64,000 bases of DNA from Mycobacterium sp. EPa45 (GTDB taxonomy: Bacteria; Actinomycetota; Actinomycetes; Mycobacteriales; Mycobacteriaceae): contig NZ_CP011773.1 of the NCBI RefSeq assembly GCF_001021385.1, positions 5,704,001 through 5,768,000 of the forward strand, read 5' to 3'. The position numbers were made by a program, and so were the translations under genes. Of the stretch, positions 17,587-27,588 are shown one piece after another. The notes beneath the pieces were generated by a model, which saw only the letters and a list, made by a program, of their open reading frames with translations, was not told the origin of the DNA and did no database searches. How positions within the stretch are numbered: position 1 is the stretch's first letter; the number at the start of each line of letters is the position of its first letter.

Positions 17587-18700
17587 GCACCACCATCGGC
17601 CAGCGATGGCGTACCGGACGCTGGATTGCCCTTGCACTGGTTGTGATCTCGGCCATCGCGGCGGTCAGTGCGTTTCTCACCGCCCCGCGCCCGGGCGGCC
17701 GGATGGATCCGGAGTCGACCGGCCCCGACGGTGCGCACGCCCTCGTCACGCTGCTTCGCGACCGCGGCGTCGACGTCATCGTCGCCCCCACCGTGGCCGA
17801 GGTCGAGCAGGCCGCCCGGCCGGACACCCTGCTGCTGGCGGCCGAGACGTACTACACCCGCGGTGAGGATCTGCTCAACCGGTTGGCCGATGTCCCGGGT
17901 GACCGGCTGCTGCTGGAACCCACCTCGCGGGTGCGGCAGGCGCTGGCCCCCGATATCCGCATCGATAGCGCCACCATGCTGACCTCCGAGCCCGATTGCG
18001 ATCTGCGCGAAGCGAACCGAGCCGGGACCGTGCAACTGGGAGCCACCGACACCTACGAGAAGGCACGCGACGTGGACGTGACGCGCTGCTACGGCGGCGC
18101 GCTGGTGCGCTATCAGGACGGCGGCCGGACCGTCACGGTCGTCGGCAGTGCGGACTTCATGACCAACGGCGGGTTGCTCCGCGAGGGCAACGCAGCGCTC
18201 GCGATGAATTTGGCCGGCGATCGGCCACGGCTCATCTGGTACGCACCGCAAAAGCCCGAAGGCGACGGAGCGGCGGGCTCATCGCTGACGGACCTGATGC
18301 CCGACGCAGTCAGCTGGCTGGTGCTGCAACTGTGCCTCGTGGTGGTGCTGCTGGCGGTGTGGCAGGGCCGCCGGTTGGGGCCGCTGGTCGCCGAGAAGCT
18401 CCCGGTGGTGGTGCGCGCCTCGGAGACGGTTGAGGGCCGGGCCCGGCTCTACCGGTCTCGCCGAGCCCGCGGCCAGGCCGCCGAGGCCTTGCGCACCGCA
18501 ACGTTGCAGCGGCTTGCACCGCGACTCGGCCTGGGTCCCAACGCCTCTCCCGCCGCGGTGACATCTGCGGTGGCGCAGCGCTATTCCGGAGATCCGAACA
18601 CCGTGCAGCATCTGCTGTTCGGCCCGCCACCGTCGACCGATTCCGATCTGCTTCATCTTGCCCATGCACTTGACGACATCGAAAGGCAGGTCACGACGTC

Positions 18701-18704
<4 letters not shown>
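17583..18704 (+). CDS. DUF4350 membrane protein (Rv3691-like)
   Basis: The 373-residue protein has a helix near the N-terminus (about 11-29), an extracytoplasmic GATase/ThuA-like domain starting DGAHALVTLLRDRGVDVIVAPT, and a second helix near 240-257 before a cytoplasmic tail. This is the DUF4350 arrangement. The GTG start overlaps the TGA of the DUF4129 gene by 4 bases, and its own stop overlaps the moxR start in the same way, indicating tight translational coupling. Confidence 0.87.
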
Positions 18705-19683
<979 letters not shown>

Positions 19684-19684
<1 letters not shown>

Positions 19685-21006
19685 TGATCCTCACCGGACG
19701 CGCCGGCCTGATCGCTCTCGCAGGCGCGCTGCCGATCGCCGTATCGCCCTGGCCGGCAACGACGTTCGTTGTTGTCCTCCTGCTGCTGCTGGCTGCCGTG
19801 GCCGCCGACGTTGTGCTGGCCGGAAGCCCGCGGGCACTGGAATTGACCCGCGCGCCGGACACCTCGGCACGGTTGGGGCAGTCGGTGGACGCCGTTGTGT
19901 ACGTCCGGAACACCGGCTCACGCCGGTTCCGGGGTGCGCTGCGCGATGCGTGGCCACCCAGCGCCTGCGCCGAACCGCGCTCCCACTCGTTGGCAGTGCG
20001 GGCCGCTGAAAGCGAAACCATCACAACGACATTGCGGCCGGTGCGCCGCGGCGATCTGCGCTCGGAGGTCGTCACGGTCCGGTCGATCGGACCGCTGGGG
20101 GTGGCTGGTCGGCAGCGGTCCCATCCGGTCGCCGGACAGGTGCGCATCCTGCCGCCGTTCCTGTCGCGTAAACATCTGCCGTCCCGGCTTGCCCGGCTGC
20201 GGGAGATCGACGGGCTGCTGCCCGTGCTGATCCGCGGTCAGGGCACCGAATTCGATTCGCTACGCGAGTACGTCGTCGGTGATGACGTCCGCTCGATCGA
20301 CTGGCGCGCCACTGCCCGCCGCGCCGATGTGGTGGTCCGCACGTGGCGGCCCGAGCGCGATCGGCGGGTCGTGATCGTGCTCGACACCGGGCGCACGTCG
20401 GCGGGGCGGGTGGGCGTCGATCCCACCGCGCGTGACCCGGGCGGCTGGCCACGGCTGGACTGGTCGATGGATGCGGCACTGTTGCTGGGCGCCCTGGCGT
20501 CTCGGGCCGGCGACCATGTCGACTTCCTCGCCCACGACCGGCTCACCCGCGCCGCGGTTTTCGGCGCATCCCGGACCGAGCTGCTGGCCCACCTGGTGGA
20601 AGCGATGGCTCCGCTTGAACCGGCCCTGATCGAATCGGATGCCTCGGCGATGGTGGCCGCCGTGCAACGCCGGGTGCGCCGCCGAGCGCTGGTGGTGCTG
20701 CTGACCGACCTGAACTCCTCGGCCCTCGACGAGGGCCTGCTGCCGGTGCTGCCACGATTGTCAGCCAAACACCAGGTCATCGTCGCTGCCGTGGCCGATC
20801 CCCGGGTTGACGAGCTGGCCGCGGGCCGCGCCGACGCCGCCCAGGTCTACGACGCGGCGGCCGCCGAGCGGGCCCGCAACGACCGGCGCAGCATCGCCAG
20901 TCGGCTACGGCACACCGGGGTCGAAGTGGTCGACGCGGCCCCGGAAGACCTCGCACCCGCGCTCGCCGATCGCTACCTGTCGATGAAGGCCACGGGCCGC
21001 CTGTAG
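19684..21006 (+). CDS. DUF58 (vWA-like) membrane protein (Rv3693-like)
   Basis: A 440-residue protein, the same length as Rv3693. Two N-terminal helices (about 5-45) precede a domain with GTEFDSLREYVVGDDVRSIDWRATA, the DUF58 hallmark, followed by a vWA-like region with VVIVLDTGRTSAG resembling a MIDAS loop. DUF58 proteins are probable substrates or adaptors of MoxR ATPases. The GTG at 19684 is used because it shares a base with the moxR2 stop; the in-frame upstream extension lies inside moxR2 and is spurious. Confidence 0.9.
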
Positions 21007-21007
21007 T

Positions 21008-22000
21008 TCAGCCTGTCGGCACCACGTCGGGGGCGTCCTCGACGTCACCGGTCTCTCCGGCGCGGATGGCCTTGCGGCCGAAGTAGATGACGTACGCCAG
21101 GAACCCGACCTCGGCGGCCACCCCGATGCCGATGCGGATGAATGTCGGCAGCGGCGCCGGCGTCACCAACGCCTCGATCAGGCCGGACACCAGCAGCACA
21201 CCGGCGAGCCCGACCGCTGCCGCAACCACCGCCCGACCCTGTTCGGCCAACACCTGACCGCGCGGGCGGTCGCCGGGGGAGATCACCGTCCAGCCCAGCC
21301 GCATGCCGACCGCACCGGCCAGGAACACCGCGGTCAGCTCCAGCAGTCCGTGCGGCACGAGGAATCCGAACAAGACGTCGGCCTTGTCGGCGTGGATCAT
21401 CAGGCCGCCGACGACACCCAGGTTGGCCGCGTTCTGGAACAGCACCCAGGGGATCGGGATGCCCAGCAGGATCGCGAACGCGATGCATTGTGCGGCCACC
21501 CACGAGTTGTTCACCCACACCCGCAGCGCGAATGAGCCGGCCGGGTTCTCGCTGTAGTACGAGGCAAAGTCGTGGTTAATCAGATGCTCGATCTCCTGCG
21601 GCGTGCTCAGCGCGGACTGCACTTCCTGGCTGCCGCCCACCCAGATCCCGATCACCACGGCAACGGCAAAGAACGCGACCGCCGTCGCCAGCCACCAGCG
21701 CCAGGCCCGGTACGCCACCACCGGGAACGACACCATCCAGAACCGGGCGAACTCATGCCACATCGGCGCGTGAGCACCGGTGACAGCGGCGCGGGCCCGG
21801 GCCACCAGGCTGGACAGCCGGCCCACCAATACCGAGTCCGACGAAGCCGAGCGCACCATCGACAGGTGGGTCGAGACCCGCTGGTAGAGCTCGACGAGTT
21901 CGTCCACCTCTTCCCCGGAGAGGCGACGGCGCCGCTTGACCAGCTGCTCGAGCCGAGTCCACGTCTGCTGGTGTGCCAGCACGAAGGCGTCGACGTCCAC
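21008..22000 (-). CDS. Stage II sporulation protein M-like membrane protein (Rv3694c-like)
   Basis: The 330-residue multi-span protein has an N-terminal soluble helical part (VDVDAFVLAHQQTW...) and about six helices, with the SpoIIM-family segment GGLMIHADKADVLFGFLVPHGLLELTAVFLAG. Family members occur in non-sporulating actinobacteria, where the role is unknown. Its conserved position beside the MoxR/DUF58 operon and an RDD protein suggests a shared membrane complex. GTG 22000 gives exactly the M. tuberculosis length; the frame's earlier ATG at 22135 lies in the divergent RDD gene. Confidence 0.9.
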   Translation of the reverse strand: MDVDAFVLAHQQTWTRLEQLVKRRRRLSGEEVDELVELYQRVSTHLSMVRSASSDSVLVGRLSSLVARARAAVTGAHAPMWHEFARFWMVSFPVVAYRAWRWWLATAVAFFAVAVVIGIWVGGSQEVQSALSTPQEIEHLINHDFASYYSENPAGSFALRVWVNNSWVAAQCIAFAILLGIPIPWVLFQNAANLGVVGGLMIHADKADVLFGFLVPHGLLELTAVFLAGAVGMRLGWTVISPGDRPRGQVLAEQGRAVVAAAVGLAGVLLVSGLIEALVTPAPLPTFIRIGIGVAAEVGFLAYVIYFGRKAIRAGETGDVEDAPDVVPTG

Positions 22001-22028
22001 CCGGCCGACACTAGTACCGTGGACCGTT

Positions 22029-22904
22029 ATGGTGCCCGAGACTGTGGTGACCGGCGACGCCGTCGTCCTCGACGTCCAGATCGCCCAGCTTCCGGTGCGG
22101 GCTGTCGGCGCGCTGATCGACTTGACGATCATCATGGTCGGCTACATCATCGGTGTGCTGTTGTGGGCGGCCACCATCACCCAGTTCGACGAGGCGCTAT
22201 CCGCCGCGGTTCTGATCATCTTCACGTTGCTGACCCTGATCGGCTACCCCGTCGTCTTCGAAACCGCCACGCGGGGAAGAACACTCGGCAAGATCGCGAT
22301 GGGCCTTCGGGTGGTGTCCGACGACGGTGGACCAGAACGCTTCCGCCAGGCTCTGTTTCGCTCCCTGGCCGGCTTCGTGGAGATCTGGATGTTCATGTGC
22401 GGCCCCGCGGTGATCTGCAGCTTGATCTCACCGCGCGGTAAACGCATCGGCGACGTCTTCGCCGGCACGGTCGTGATCAGTGAAAGGGGCCCGAAGCTGC
22501 CGCCCCCGCCGGTGATGCCACCGACCCTGGCGTGGTGGGCGTCATCGCTCGAGCTCTCGGCGCTGGGGCCCGATCAGGCTGAGCTGGCTCGCCAATTCCT
22601 CGCTCGGGCACCGGAATTGACCCCTGCTGTTCGTGAGGATATGGCGTACCGCATCGCGATCGACGTGACGAGCCGGATTTCCCCGCCGCCGCCACCTGGC
22701 GTCCCGCCGCAGTACATCCTGGCCGCGGTGCTCGCCGAGCGGCACCGCCGCGAGCTGGTCCGGCTGCGCCCGTCCGGACCGCCGCCGCCGTATCCACCCG
22801 CGCCACCCTCGTATCCGGTTGGGCCGCCCTCGTATCCGGGCGCCGCGCCGCCCGCGCCGCCGCCGACCCCGCCCCGATCCGATGGGTTCGTGCCGCCGAG
22901 CTAG
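22029..22904 (+). CDS. RDD-family membrane protein (Rv3695-like)
   Basis: The 291-residue protein carries an RDD domain: helix 1 after QLPVRAVGALIDL (Arg and Asp in the first helix), then TATRGRTLGKIAMGLRVV and a second cytoplasmic Asp. The C-terminal third is Pro-rich (PPPYPPAPPSYPVGPP). The start ATG 22029 lies 28 bases from the divergent spoIIM-like GTG, so both share a very short promoter region. Function unknown; RDD proteins are often found with MoxR/SpoIIM genes. Confidence 0.87.
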   Translation: MVPETVVTGDAVVLDVQIAQLPVRAVGALIDLTIIMVGYIIGVLLWAATITQFDEALSAAVLIIFTLLTLIGYPVVFETATRGRTLGKIAMGLRVVSDDGGPERFRQALFRSLAGFVEIWMFMCGPAVICSLISPRGKRIGDVFAGTVVISERGPKLPPPPVMPPTLAWWASSLELSALGPDQAELARQFLARAPELTPAVREDMAYRIAIDVTSRISPPPPPGVPPQYILAAVLAERHRRELVRLRPSGPPPPYPPAPPSYPVGPPSYPGAAPPAPPPTPPRSDGFVPPS

Positions 22905-23362
22905 CGCAATCGGGCGCCGATCACCATGAGCGCCGATCCGATCAGCGAGGTAATTGTCCGCACGTGGTTCCAGAGCGTCCAGCTCCGGTAGTAGTCCGGC
23001 CACGGCAACGACCCGGCGAGGCGGTCGTTGAGCGGCACGTTGAACGCGATCGTGACGACGATTGGCACCAACGCCAGCACCGCACCCGCCAAGATCCAGC
23101 CACTGCCTGGATGTGACAGTCGCGTCGCCGCGGCGATGCCGACCACGAGAGCGATCAATGCGGACCCGAAAAACAGGCCCAAGAACGGCGCATTGCCTTG
23201 GGCTTCGGCGTTGATACCGCGCATCGCGGTGGCGGCGGCGTGCGGGCCGGTGCGGTCGAGTCCACGCATCACAAACGTGGAGAAGGCGTAGAACAGCCCG
23301 CCGACCGCGGCCGCGGAGATTGCGGCGACAGTGGCCAGGACGACCACGGGAGAATTCGACAT
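22901..23362 (-). CDS. DUF1772 (anthrone oxygenase-like) membrane protein
   Basis: A 153-residue protein with four predicted helices and the conserved FNVPLNDRLA, WTLWNHVRTITS motifs of the DUF1772/anthrone-oxygenase-like family. Some fungal relatives oxidise anthrones, but bacterial members have no proven activity. The ATG at 23362 (MSNSPVVV) is chosen over GTG 23383. It is divergent from an AraC-type regulator 85 bases away, which probably controls it. Confidence 0.8.
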   Translation of the reverse strand: MSNSPVVVLATVAAISAAAVGGLFYAFSTFVMRGLDRTGPHAAATAMRGINAEAQGNAPFLGLFFGSALIALVVGIAAATRLSHPGSGWILAGAVLALVPIVVTIAFNVPLNDRLAGSLPWPDYYRSWTLWNHVRTITSLIGSALMVIGARLR

Positions 23363-23447
23363 AGTGCCAGTAGACCGGGGCACCGGGAGACTGAAAATAG
23401 CTCACAGTCCCATACGCATACTCAATCGTCTCATTTAGGCTGCACCG

Positions 23448-24380
23448 GTGGACGCGTTGGTGGGGCTTCTCGACGGCGTGCGTGCGCATGGCGCGTTCGT
23501 GCTGCGCATGGTGCTCGATCCGCCGTGGTCGATGCGCATCCAGGACCAGGCGCCATTGACGGTCATCTGCATGACCGATGGGGGCGCCGTTTTGTCACCC
23601 GATCACGGCGCACCGATCCGGCTGCATGCCGGCGACGTGGCGCTGACCCGCGGCACCGAGAACTACGTGCTCGCCGACGCCGTGACCACCGCTGCGCAGG
23701 TTGTCATCCATCCGGGTCAGCGGTGCACGACCCTGACCGGCGAGGACCTGAAATTCGCGATGGCGCTGGGGGTGCGGACATGGGGCAACAGCGCAACCGG
23801 CGCCACGCGTGCGGTTGTCGGCGCCTATGAAGGCCGCAGCGCGGTGAGCGCTCGGCTGATTGGCGCGCTGCCCGATGTCGCGGTGCTGCGGGCGGCTGAT
23901 TGGGATAGCGGGCTGCCGCAGTCACTGGCGGCTGAGGCGGCGCACGACGGCCCTGGCCAGGAAGCGTTTCTGGATCGGTTGCTCGATCTGATGCTGCTCG
24001 ACTTTCTGCGGACCTGGTTCGCTCGACCTAATTCCGCCCCGGCATGGTGGACCGCCGAGTCCGATGAGCTTGTGGGGCCGGCCCTTCGGCTGATGTACAA
24101 CAATCCGGCTCATCCATGGACCGTCGCAAAAATTGCTGCCGCGGTTGGCAGTTCGCGTGCGTCATTCGCCAGACGATTCACCGATCTGGTCGGCGAGCCG
24201 CCGATCGCATTCCTGACTTCGTGGCGTCTGGCCTTGGCCGCGGATCTCCTGGAATCGTCGGACGTCACCATCGGGTCGGTCGCGCGCCGCGTCGGTTACA
24301 GCACGCCGTTCGCGCTGAGCGCCGCCTTCAAACGGGCCAATGGGTTCAGCCCGGCCACTTTCCGGGCTAGGAGAAGGTAG
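23448..24380 (+). CDS. AraC-family transcriptional regulator with cupin sensor
   Basis: The 310-residue regulator has an N-terminal cupin-type ligand domain (AraC_binding/Cupin_6, about 20-190) and a C-terminal pair of helix-turn-helix motifs (about 205-305) ending GYSTPFALSAAFKRANGFSPATFR, the AraC signature. The GTG start at 23448 opens with MDALVGLL. Regulators of this type control the adjacent divergent gene, here the DUF1772 protein. The ligand cannot be told. Confidence 0.87.
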   Translation: MDALVGLLDGVRAHGAFVLRMVLDPPWSMRIQDQAPLTVICMTDGGAVLSPDHGAPIRLHAGDVALTRGTENYVLADAVTTAAQVVIHPGQRCTTLTGEDLKFAMALGVRTWGNSATGATRAVVGAYEGRSAVSARLIGALPDVAVLRAADWDSGLPQSLAAEAAHDGPGQEAFLDRLLDLMLLDFLRTWFARPNSAPAWWTAESDELVGPALRLMYNNPAHPWTVAKIAAAVGSSRASFARRFTDLVGEPPIAFLTSWRLALAADLLESSDVTIGSVARRVGYSTPFALSAAFKRANGFSPATFRARRR

Positions 24381-24708
24381 CGGCAAGAATCGCGATGTCG
24401 ATGAGGATCAGCACCCACGCGATGACGGGAACCACCCACCCGCGCGGATGTCTCGCGGTGAAGATGGTGACGAGGATCGCCAGCACCGCGATGGCCGGCG
24501 CGCCGTAGGTGAGCAGGCCGTAGACGAAGCCGCTCGGCTTCGGACAGTTCGGGTTGCTGCATGCGGCGGTACCCATCACTGCGCCCATGGCGAACAATTG
24601 CACGGCCGCCGCACCCAGGATGGTGGACAGCGCCAGCAGCCAGTTGATCCACAGCCGAGTTCGCGGCGCCTTTTCGGGGTGAGTCTCGATGGCGTTCGAT
24701 GCGGTCAT
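24367..24708 (-). CDS. Small three-span membrane protein
   Basis: A 113-residue protein with three hydrophobic segments (about 20-45, 62-82, 90-110) and two cysteines (ACSNPNC) in the first loop. Unknown function. It lies 45 bases after the antiporter gene on the same strand and may be the last gene of that run. It overlaps the end of the AraC regulator by 14 bases. Confidence 0.65.
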   Translation of the reverse strand: MTASNAIETHPEKAPRTRLWINWLLALSTILGAAAVQLFAMGAVMGTAACSNPNCPKPSGFVYGLLTYGAPAIAVLAILVTIFTARHPRGWVVPVIAWVLILIDIAILAATFS

Positions 24709-24753
24709 AGACCTCGGCTACCCCAAGCGGGCAACCGGCACACGTTTGTCGCA

Positions 24754-25899
24754 TCAGGCCGGCTGAGCGCGGTGCCGTCCCGCCGCCACCACGCTTGCAA
24801 TCGAGGTAACCCCGATGGTCAGCAGGGCGCCGAGCATCAGCGCCGAAGGTTCGCCTGCAGACAGCAGATGGTTCTGGGTGCCGAGGGTGGCCGCGGCCAC
24901 CGGAACCCCGAGCTGGGCCGCGGCGAGCGCCGCGAGTGCCAGGGGCTGGCCGGTCAGCCGCCCGACACAGTGTGCGAGCACCGCGCCGACGCCCAGTCCG
25001 ATGCCCAGCAGGATGTAGCCGGGGTGGTCGCCGAGTTCACGCACCTGCAGCGAGGCGCCGAGCCAGACGAAGAACAGCGGGCCGAAGAGGCCTTCGGTGA
25101 TGCCGAACAGCTGACGGGCCAGGCGTCGTGGTTCGCCCGCCGCCTTGACCGCCAGACCGAGCGCAAAGCCGGCCAACATGATCGACACGTGCATGGTGAG
25201 CGCGAGGGTGGCCAGGGTGAATAGCGCGATCAGGCTGATCCGTAACTCGAGCGCGAAGTTGTTGTCCTCGGAATAATGATGCAACCGCTTGCGCCAACCA
25301 CGTCGGTCGGACACCCACAAGCCGATGAAGAGGACGCCCGCGCAGAGCGCGATCAGCACCGCTCCGATCGCGGCGGTCAGCGCACGGTCCGGATCGATCA
25401 CCAACGGCAGCAACACGATCGACGTCGCGTCGGCGATCGCGATCTGTGCGGTGACGGCCTGGACCGGGGCGCCGTCAAGCCCGAGGGCCTGGATGACCGG
25501 TAGGGCCAGCGCCGCCGACGACGACGCCATCAGCACCGCGTATACCGCGGCGTGACCAGTGTGAAAGACCGTCGCCAATCCGACGCCGATCGCGGTCGCG
25601 ACGGCACCGACGAGGACGGCCCGGAGAGCCGCCGTGGGAACAGAGGCGCGCAGGGTGACGTCGCGAATAGGCACGTGAGTACCCACGACGAACATCACCA
25701 GGGCGAAACCGATGTCAGCGAGCAGGCTGAAGGTCTTGTCGCCGGGGTCGACGATGCCGAAACCTGTTCTGCCGATGAGTAATCCCACCGCCAGCTCGCC
25801 GATGACGACCGGAATGCGCAACCTCGGCACCGATGCGAGAAGCGGTCCGGCCATGCCGACCACCACGACCAACGCAAGGGTGGAGAAGCCGAAGCTCAC
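24754..25899 (-). CDS. Cation/proton antiporter (CPA2, KefB/Na+-H+ exchanger domain)
   Basis: The 381-residue protein has about 11-12 membrane helices and CPA2 features: GELAVGLLIGRTGFG near residues 35-49, and a discontinuous helix region GTHVPIRDVTL. There is no C-terminal TrkA-N domain, so it is a membrane-only exchanger exporting Na+ or K+ against protons. Its GTG at 25899 overlaps the TGA of the upstream ParB-like gene by 4 bases, so the two are translated together. Confidence 0.87.
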   Translation of the reverse strand: MSFGFSTLALVVVVGMAGPLLASVPRLRIPVVIGELAVGLLIGRTGFGIVDPGDKTFSLLADIGFALVMFVVGTHVPIRDVTLRASVPTAALRAVLVGAVATAIGVGLATVFHTGHAAVYAVLMASSSAALALPVIQALGLDGAPVQAVTAQIAIADATSIVLLPLVIDPDRALTAAIGAVLIALCAGVLFIGLWVSDRRGWRKRLHHYSEDNNFALELRISLIALFTLATLALTMHVSIMLAGFALGLAVKAAGEPRRLARQLFGITEGLFGPLFFVWLGASLQVRELGDHPGYILLGIGLGVGAVLAHCVGRLTGQPLALAALAAAQLGVPVAAATLGTQNHLLSAGEPSALMLGALLTIGVTSIASVVAAGRHRAQPA

Positions 25900-26273
25900 G
25901 CCTGGTGCACCCACGACACGAGGCGGCACGGGATGGTGGTGTTCTCGTCGGTGAGGAAGCTGGCGCACACGCGGTGATAGCCGTCGGCGATCTGCATCGC
26001 ATCGGCCGGCGTGCCGCGCACCAGCAGTATGGGGGATAGTTTCCTGCCCGCTTCGATCTTGGCGAGGTCAGACTTCACATGCGGATTGTCCACCGGCAGC
26101 AGGGTCAGTCGCGCGGCCCGCAAGATGTCTTTGGCCTTGCGGTACACCGGTTTCACCGACCGAAGTGCGTCCACCGTCGCTTTCACGGTGCCCTCTTCGG
26201 CGAGCATGCTCAGATAGTCCGCCGCCGCGTCATAATCGTGGTCTTCCGGGTCATCCAACCATTTCACCGCCAT
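25896..26273 (-). CDS. ParB/Srx-fold small protein
   Basis: A 125-residue protein whose C-terminal half (ARLTLLPVDNPHVKSDLAKIEAGRKLSPILLVRG...MQIADGYHRVCAS) matches the ParB N-terminal/sulfiredoxin fold: a target-setting start, then the DGYHR motif in place of DGHHR. ParB-like modules bind nucleotides (CTP or ATP) and act as nucleases, kinases or switches. There is no HTH or dimerisation domain, so it is not a chromosome-partitioning ParB. Translational coupling to an antiporter is unusual. Confidence 0.75.
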   Translation of the reverse strand: MAVKWLDDPEDHDYDAAADYLSMLAEEGTVKATVDALRSVKPVYRKAKDILRAARLTLLPVDNPHVKSDLAKIEAGRKLSPILLVRGTPADAMQIADGYHRVCASFLTDENTTIPCRLVSWVHQA

Positions 26274-26298
26274 GGTGAGGTGAGGGTACTCGCACCGC

Positions 26299-26799
26299 CT
26301 ACAGGTCAAAGCGTTTCAAGAGGACGAACAGCGGATCGTCAGCGTCCCGGCGCCCGCGGGGGCCGGGCTGTTCGGGAGCGGCGAACACGTCGGGCCGGGT
26401 CCACTCCCGCACCGCCCAGCGTTCGGCAATCGCCCACCGGCCGCGCCGCCGTTCCATCAGGTCGACGTAGCGAGCACCGGTGGTGAAGTTGGCGCGCTGG
26501 TCTGTACCGGGCTTGCCCCAATGCGTTGCCATCAAGTAGGTCTCGCTGATCGCGACGTCGTCACCGGCAAAATCGACGTGATGATTGCCGATCAGATGCA
26601 TTGTTCCAGCAAGGTATTCGAGACTCTTGCGCACCCAGGCCACGTATTCGTCGACCGTCCCGTCGAAGCCGGTGTGGTGGTCGATGCCGTCGGGGTGATA
26701 GGCCTGCCGAACCAGATCGAAGTCGAGGCGGTCGATACCGCGGCAATAAAGGGTGACGACGTCACGGATCGCATGGATATCAGCCGACCGGTCAGACAC
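26299..26799 (-). CDS. SnoaL-like / NTF2-fold protein
   Basis: The 166-residue cone-fold protein shows the SnoaL_4 pattern: IRDVVTLYCRGIDRLDFDLVRQAYHPDGIDHHTGFDG, then HLIGNHHVDFAGDDVAISETYL. Members are dehydratases, isomerases or hydroxylases acting on aromatic or polyketide-like compounds. GTG 26799 overlaps the SDR stop by 8 bases, placing it in the carotenoid-oxygenase run. Catalytic role inferred only. Confidence 0.8.
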   Translation of the reverse strand: MSDRSADIHAIRDVVTLYCRGIDRLDFDLVRQAYHPDGIDHHTGFDGTVDEYVAWVRKSLEYLAGTMHLIGNHHVDFAGDDVAISETYLMATHWGKPGTDQRANFTTGARYVDLMERRRGRWAIAERWAVREWTRPDVFAAPEQPGPRGRRDADDPLFVLLKRFDL

Positions 26800-27550
26800 C
26801 GTATCCCCCGTCCACGTCCAGTTTCTGGCCGCTGATGAACCCGGCACGCGACGAGGCCAGGAAGCACACCGCCTCGGCGACATCGGCGGCATTGCCGAAG
26901 CGCCCCAGGGGGGTGTTGCGCCGGGCGGCATCGAGCGCCTTCTCGTCGAGCTCGCCGTCGGCGATCAGCCGCTGCGCGTTGCCGTCGACCAGCATGCCGG
27001 GGCCGACACAGTTTGCGCGCACCCCGAATCGGCCCTCCTCGGCGGCGATGCCGCGGACCAGTGCCTCGATGGCGGCCTTCGGGGCGACCGACAGTCCGTC
27101 GCGGACGGCGAAGCGCCGGGTGGCGGCGGTGGTGACGACCACCAGACTGCCGTGCGAGTCGCGCAGGTGCGGCAAGGTCGCGGCAACGACGTGGAAGAAG
27201 CCGCCGGTGTCGGTGTTCAGCTGCTGATCGAAACGGTCCGGTTCGACGGCGCTGAGGTGTCGCATGGGCACGTGAGCGCCGGCGGCATGGACAACGGTGT
27301 GCACACCACCGTCCTTCGCGAACACATCGACGACACGACGGACCGCTGCGGCATCGGTGATGTCGAGTTGTTCAGCCGTGATATCGGCGGCGCTGAGTTC
27401 GGCTGCCTTGCTTGCATTGCCGTGGTAGGTGAAACCGACCCGCGCGCCACGCTCTGCCAGCATGCGCACGATCTCGGCACCGATCCCGCCGGTACCGCCG
27501 ATGACGATCGCCGTGCCGGGCAGCGCGCTGAAGTCGCCCATGGGGTTCAT
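26792..27550 (-). CDS. Short-chain dehydrogenase/reductase lacking the usual catalytic tyrosine
   Basis: A 252-residue SDR with the nucleotide loop GGTGGIG (about 18-24), NAG-like HAAGAHV, and the C-terminal FISGQKLDVDGGYG. In the active-site segment the lysine lies in LSVAPKAA, where the residue four before Lys is Ser instead of the canonical Tyr, and the upstream catalytic Ser position reads TTAAT. It may therefore have altered chemistry or a non-catalytic role. Its start lies 38 bases after the carotenoid oxygenase stop. Confidence 0.85.
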   Translation of the reverse strand: MNPMGDFSALPGTAIVIGGTGGIGAEIVRMLAERGARVGFTYHGNASKAAELSAADITAEQLDITDAAAVRRVVDVFAKDGGVHTVVHAAGAHVPMRHLSAVEPDRFDQQLNTDTGGFFHVVAATLPHLRDSHGSLVVVTTAATRRFAVRDGLSVAPKAAIEALVRGIAAEEGRFGVRANCVGPGMLVDGNAQRLIADGELDEKALDAARRNTPLGRFGNAADVAEAVCFLASSRAGFISGQKLDVDGGYGV

Positions 27551-27588
27551 GGTCTCAACAGCCGCGGCCCGGCGGGCGCGGTGTACCG

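Noticed and set aside
25896..26273. ParB-like protein considered as a chromosome-partitioning ParB
   Set aside because: Only the N-terminal fold is present, with no HTH or dimer domain and no ParA or parS-like site nearby.
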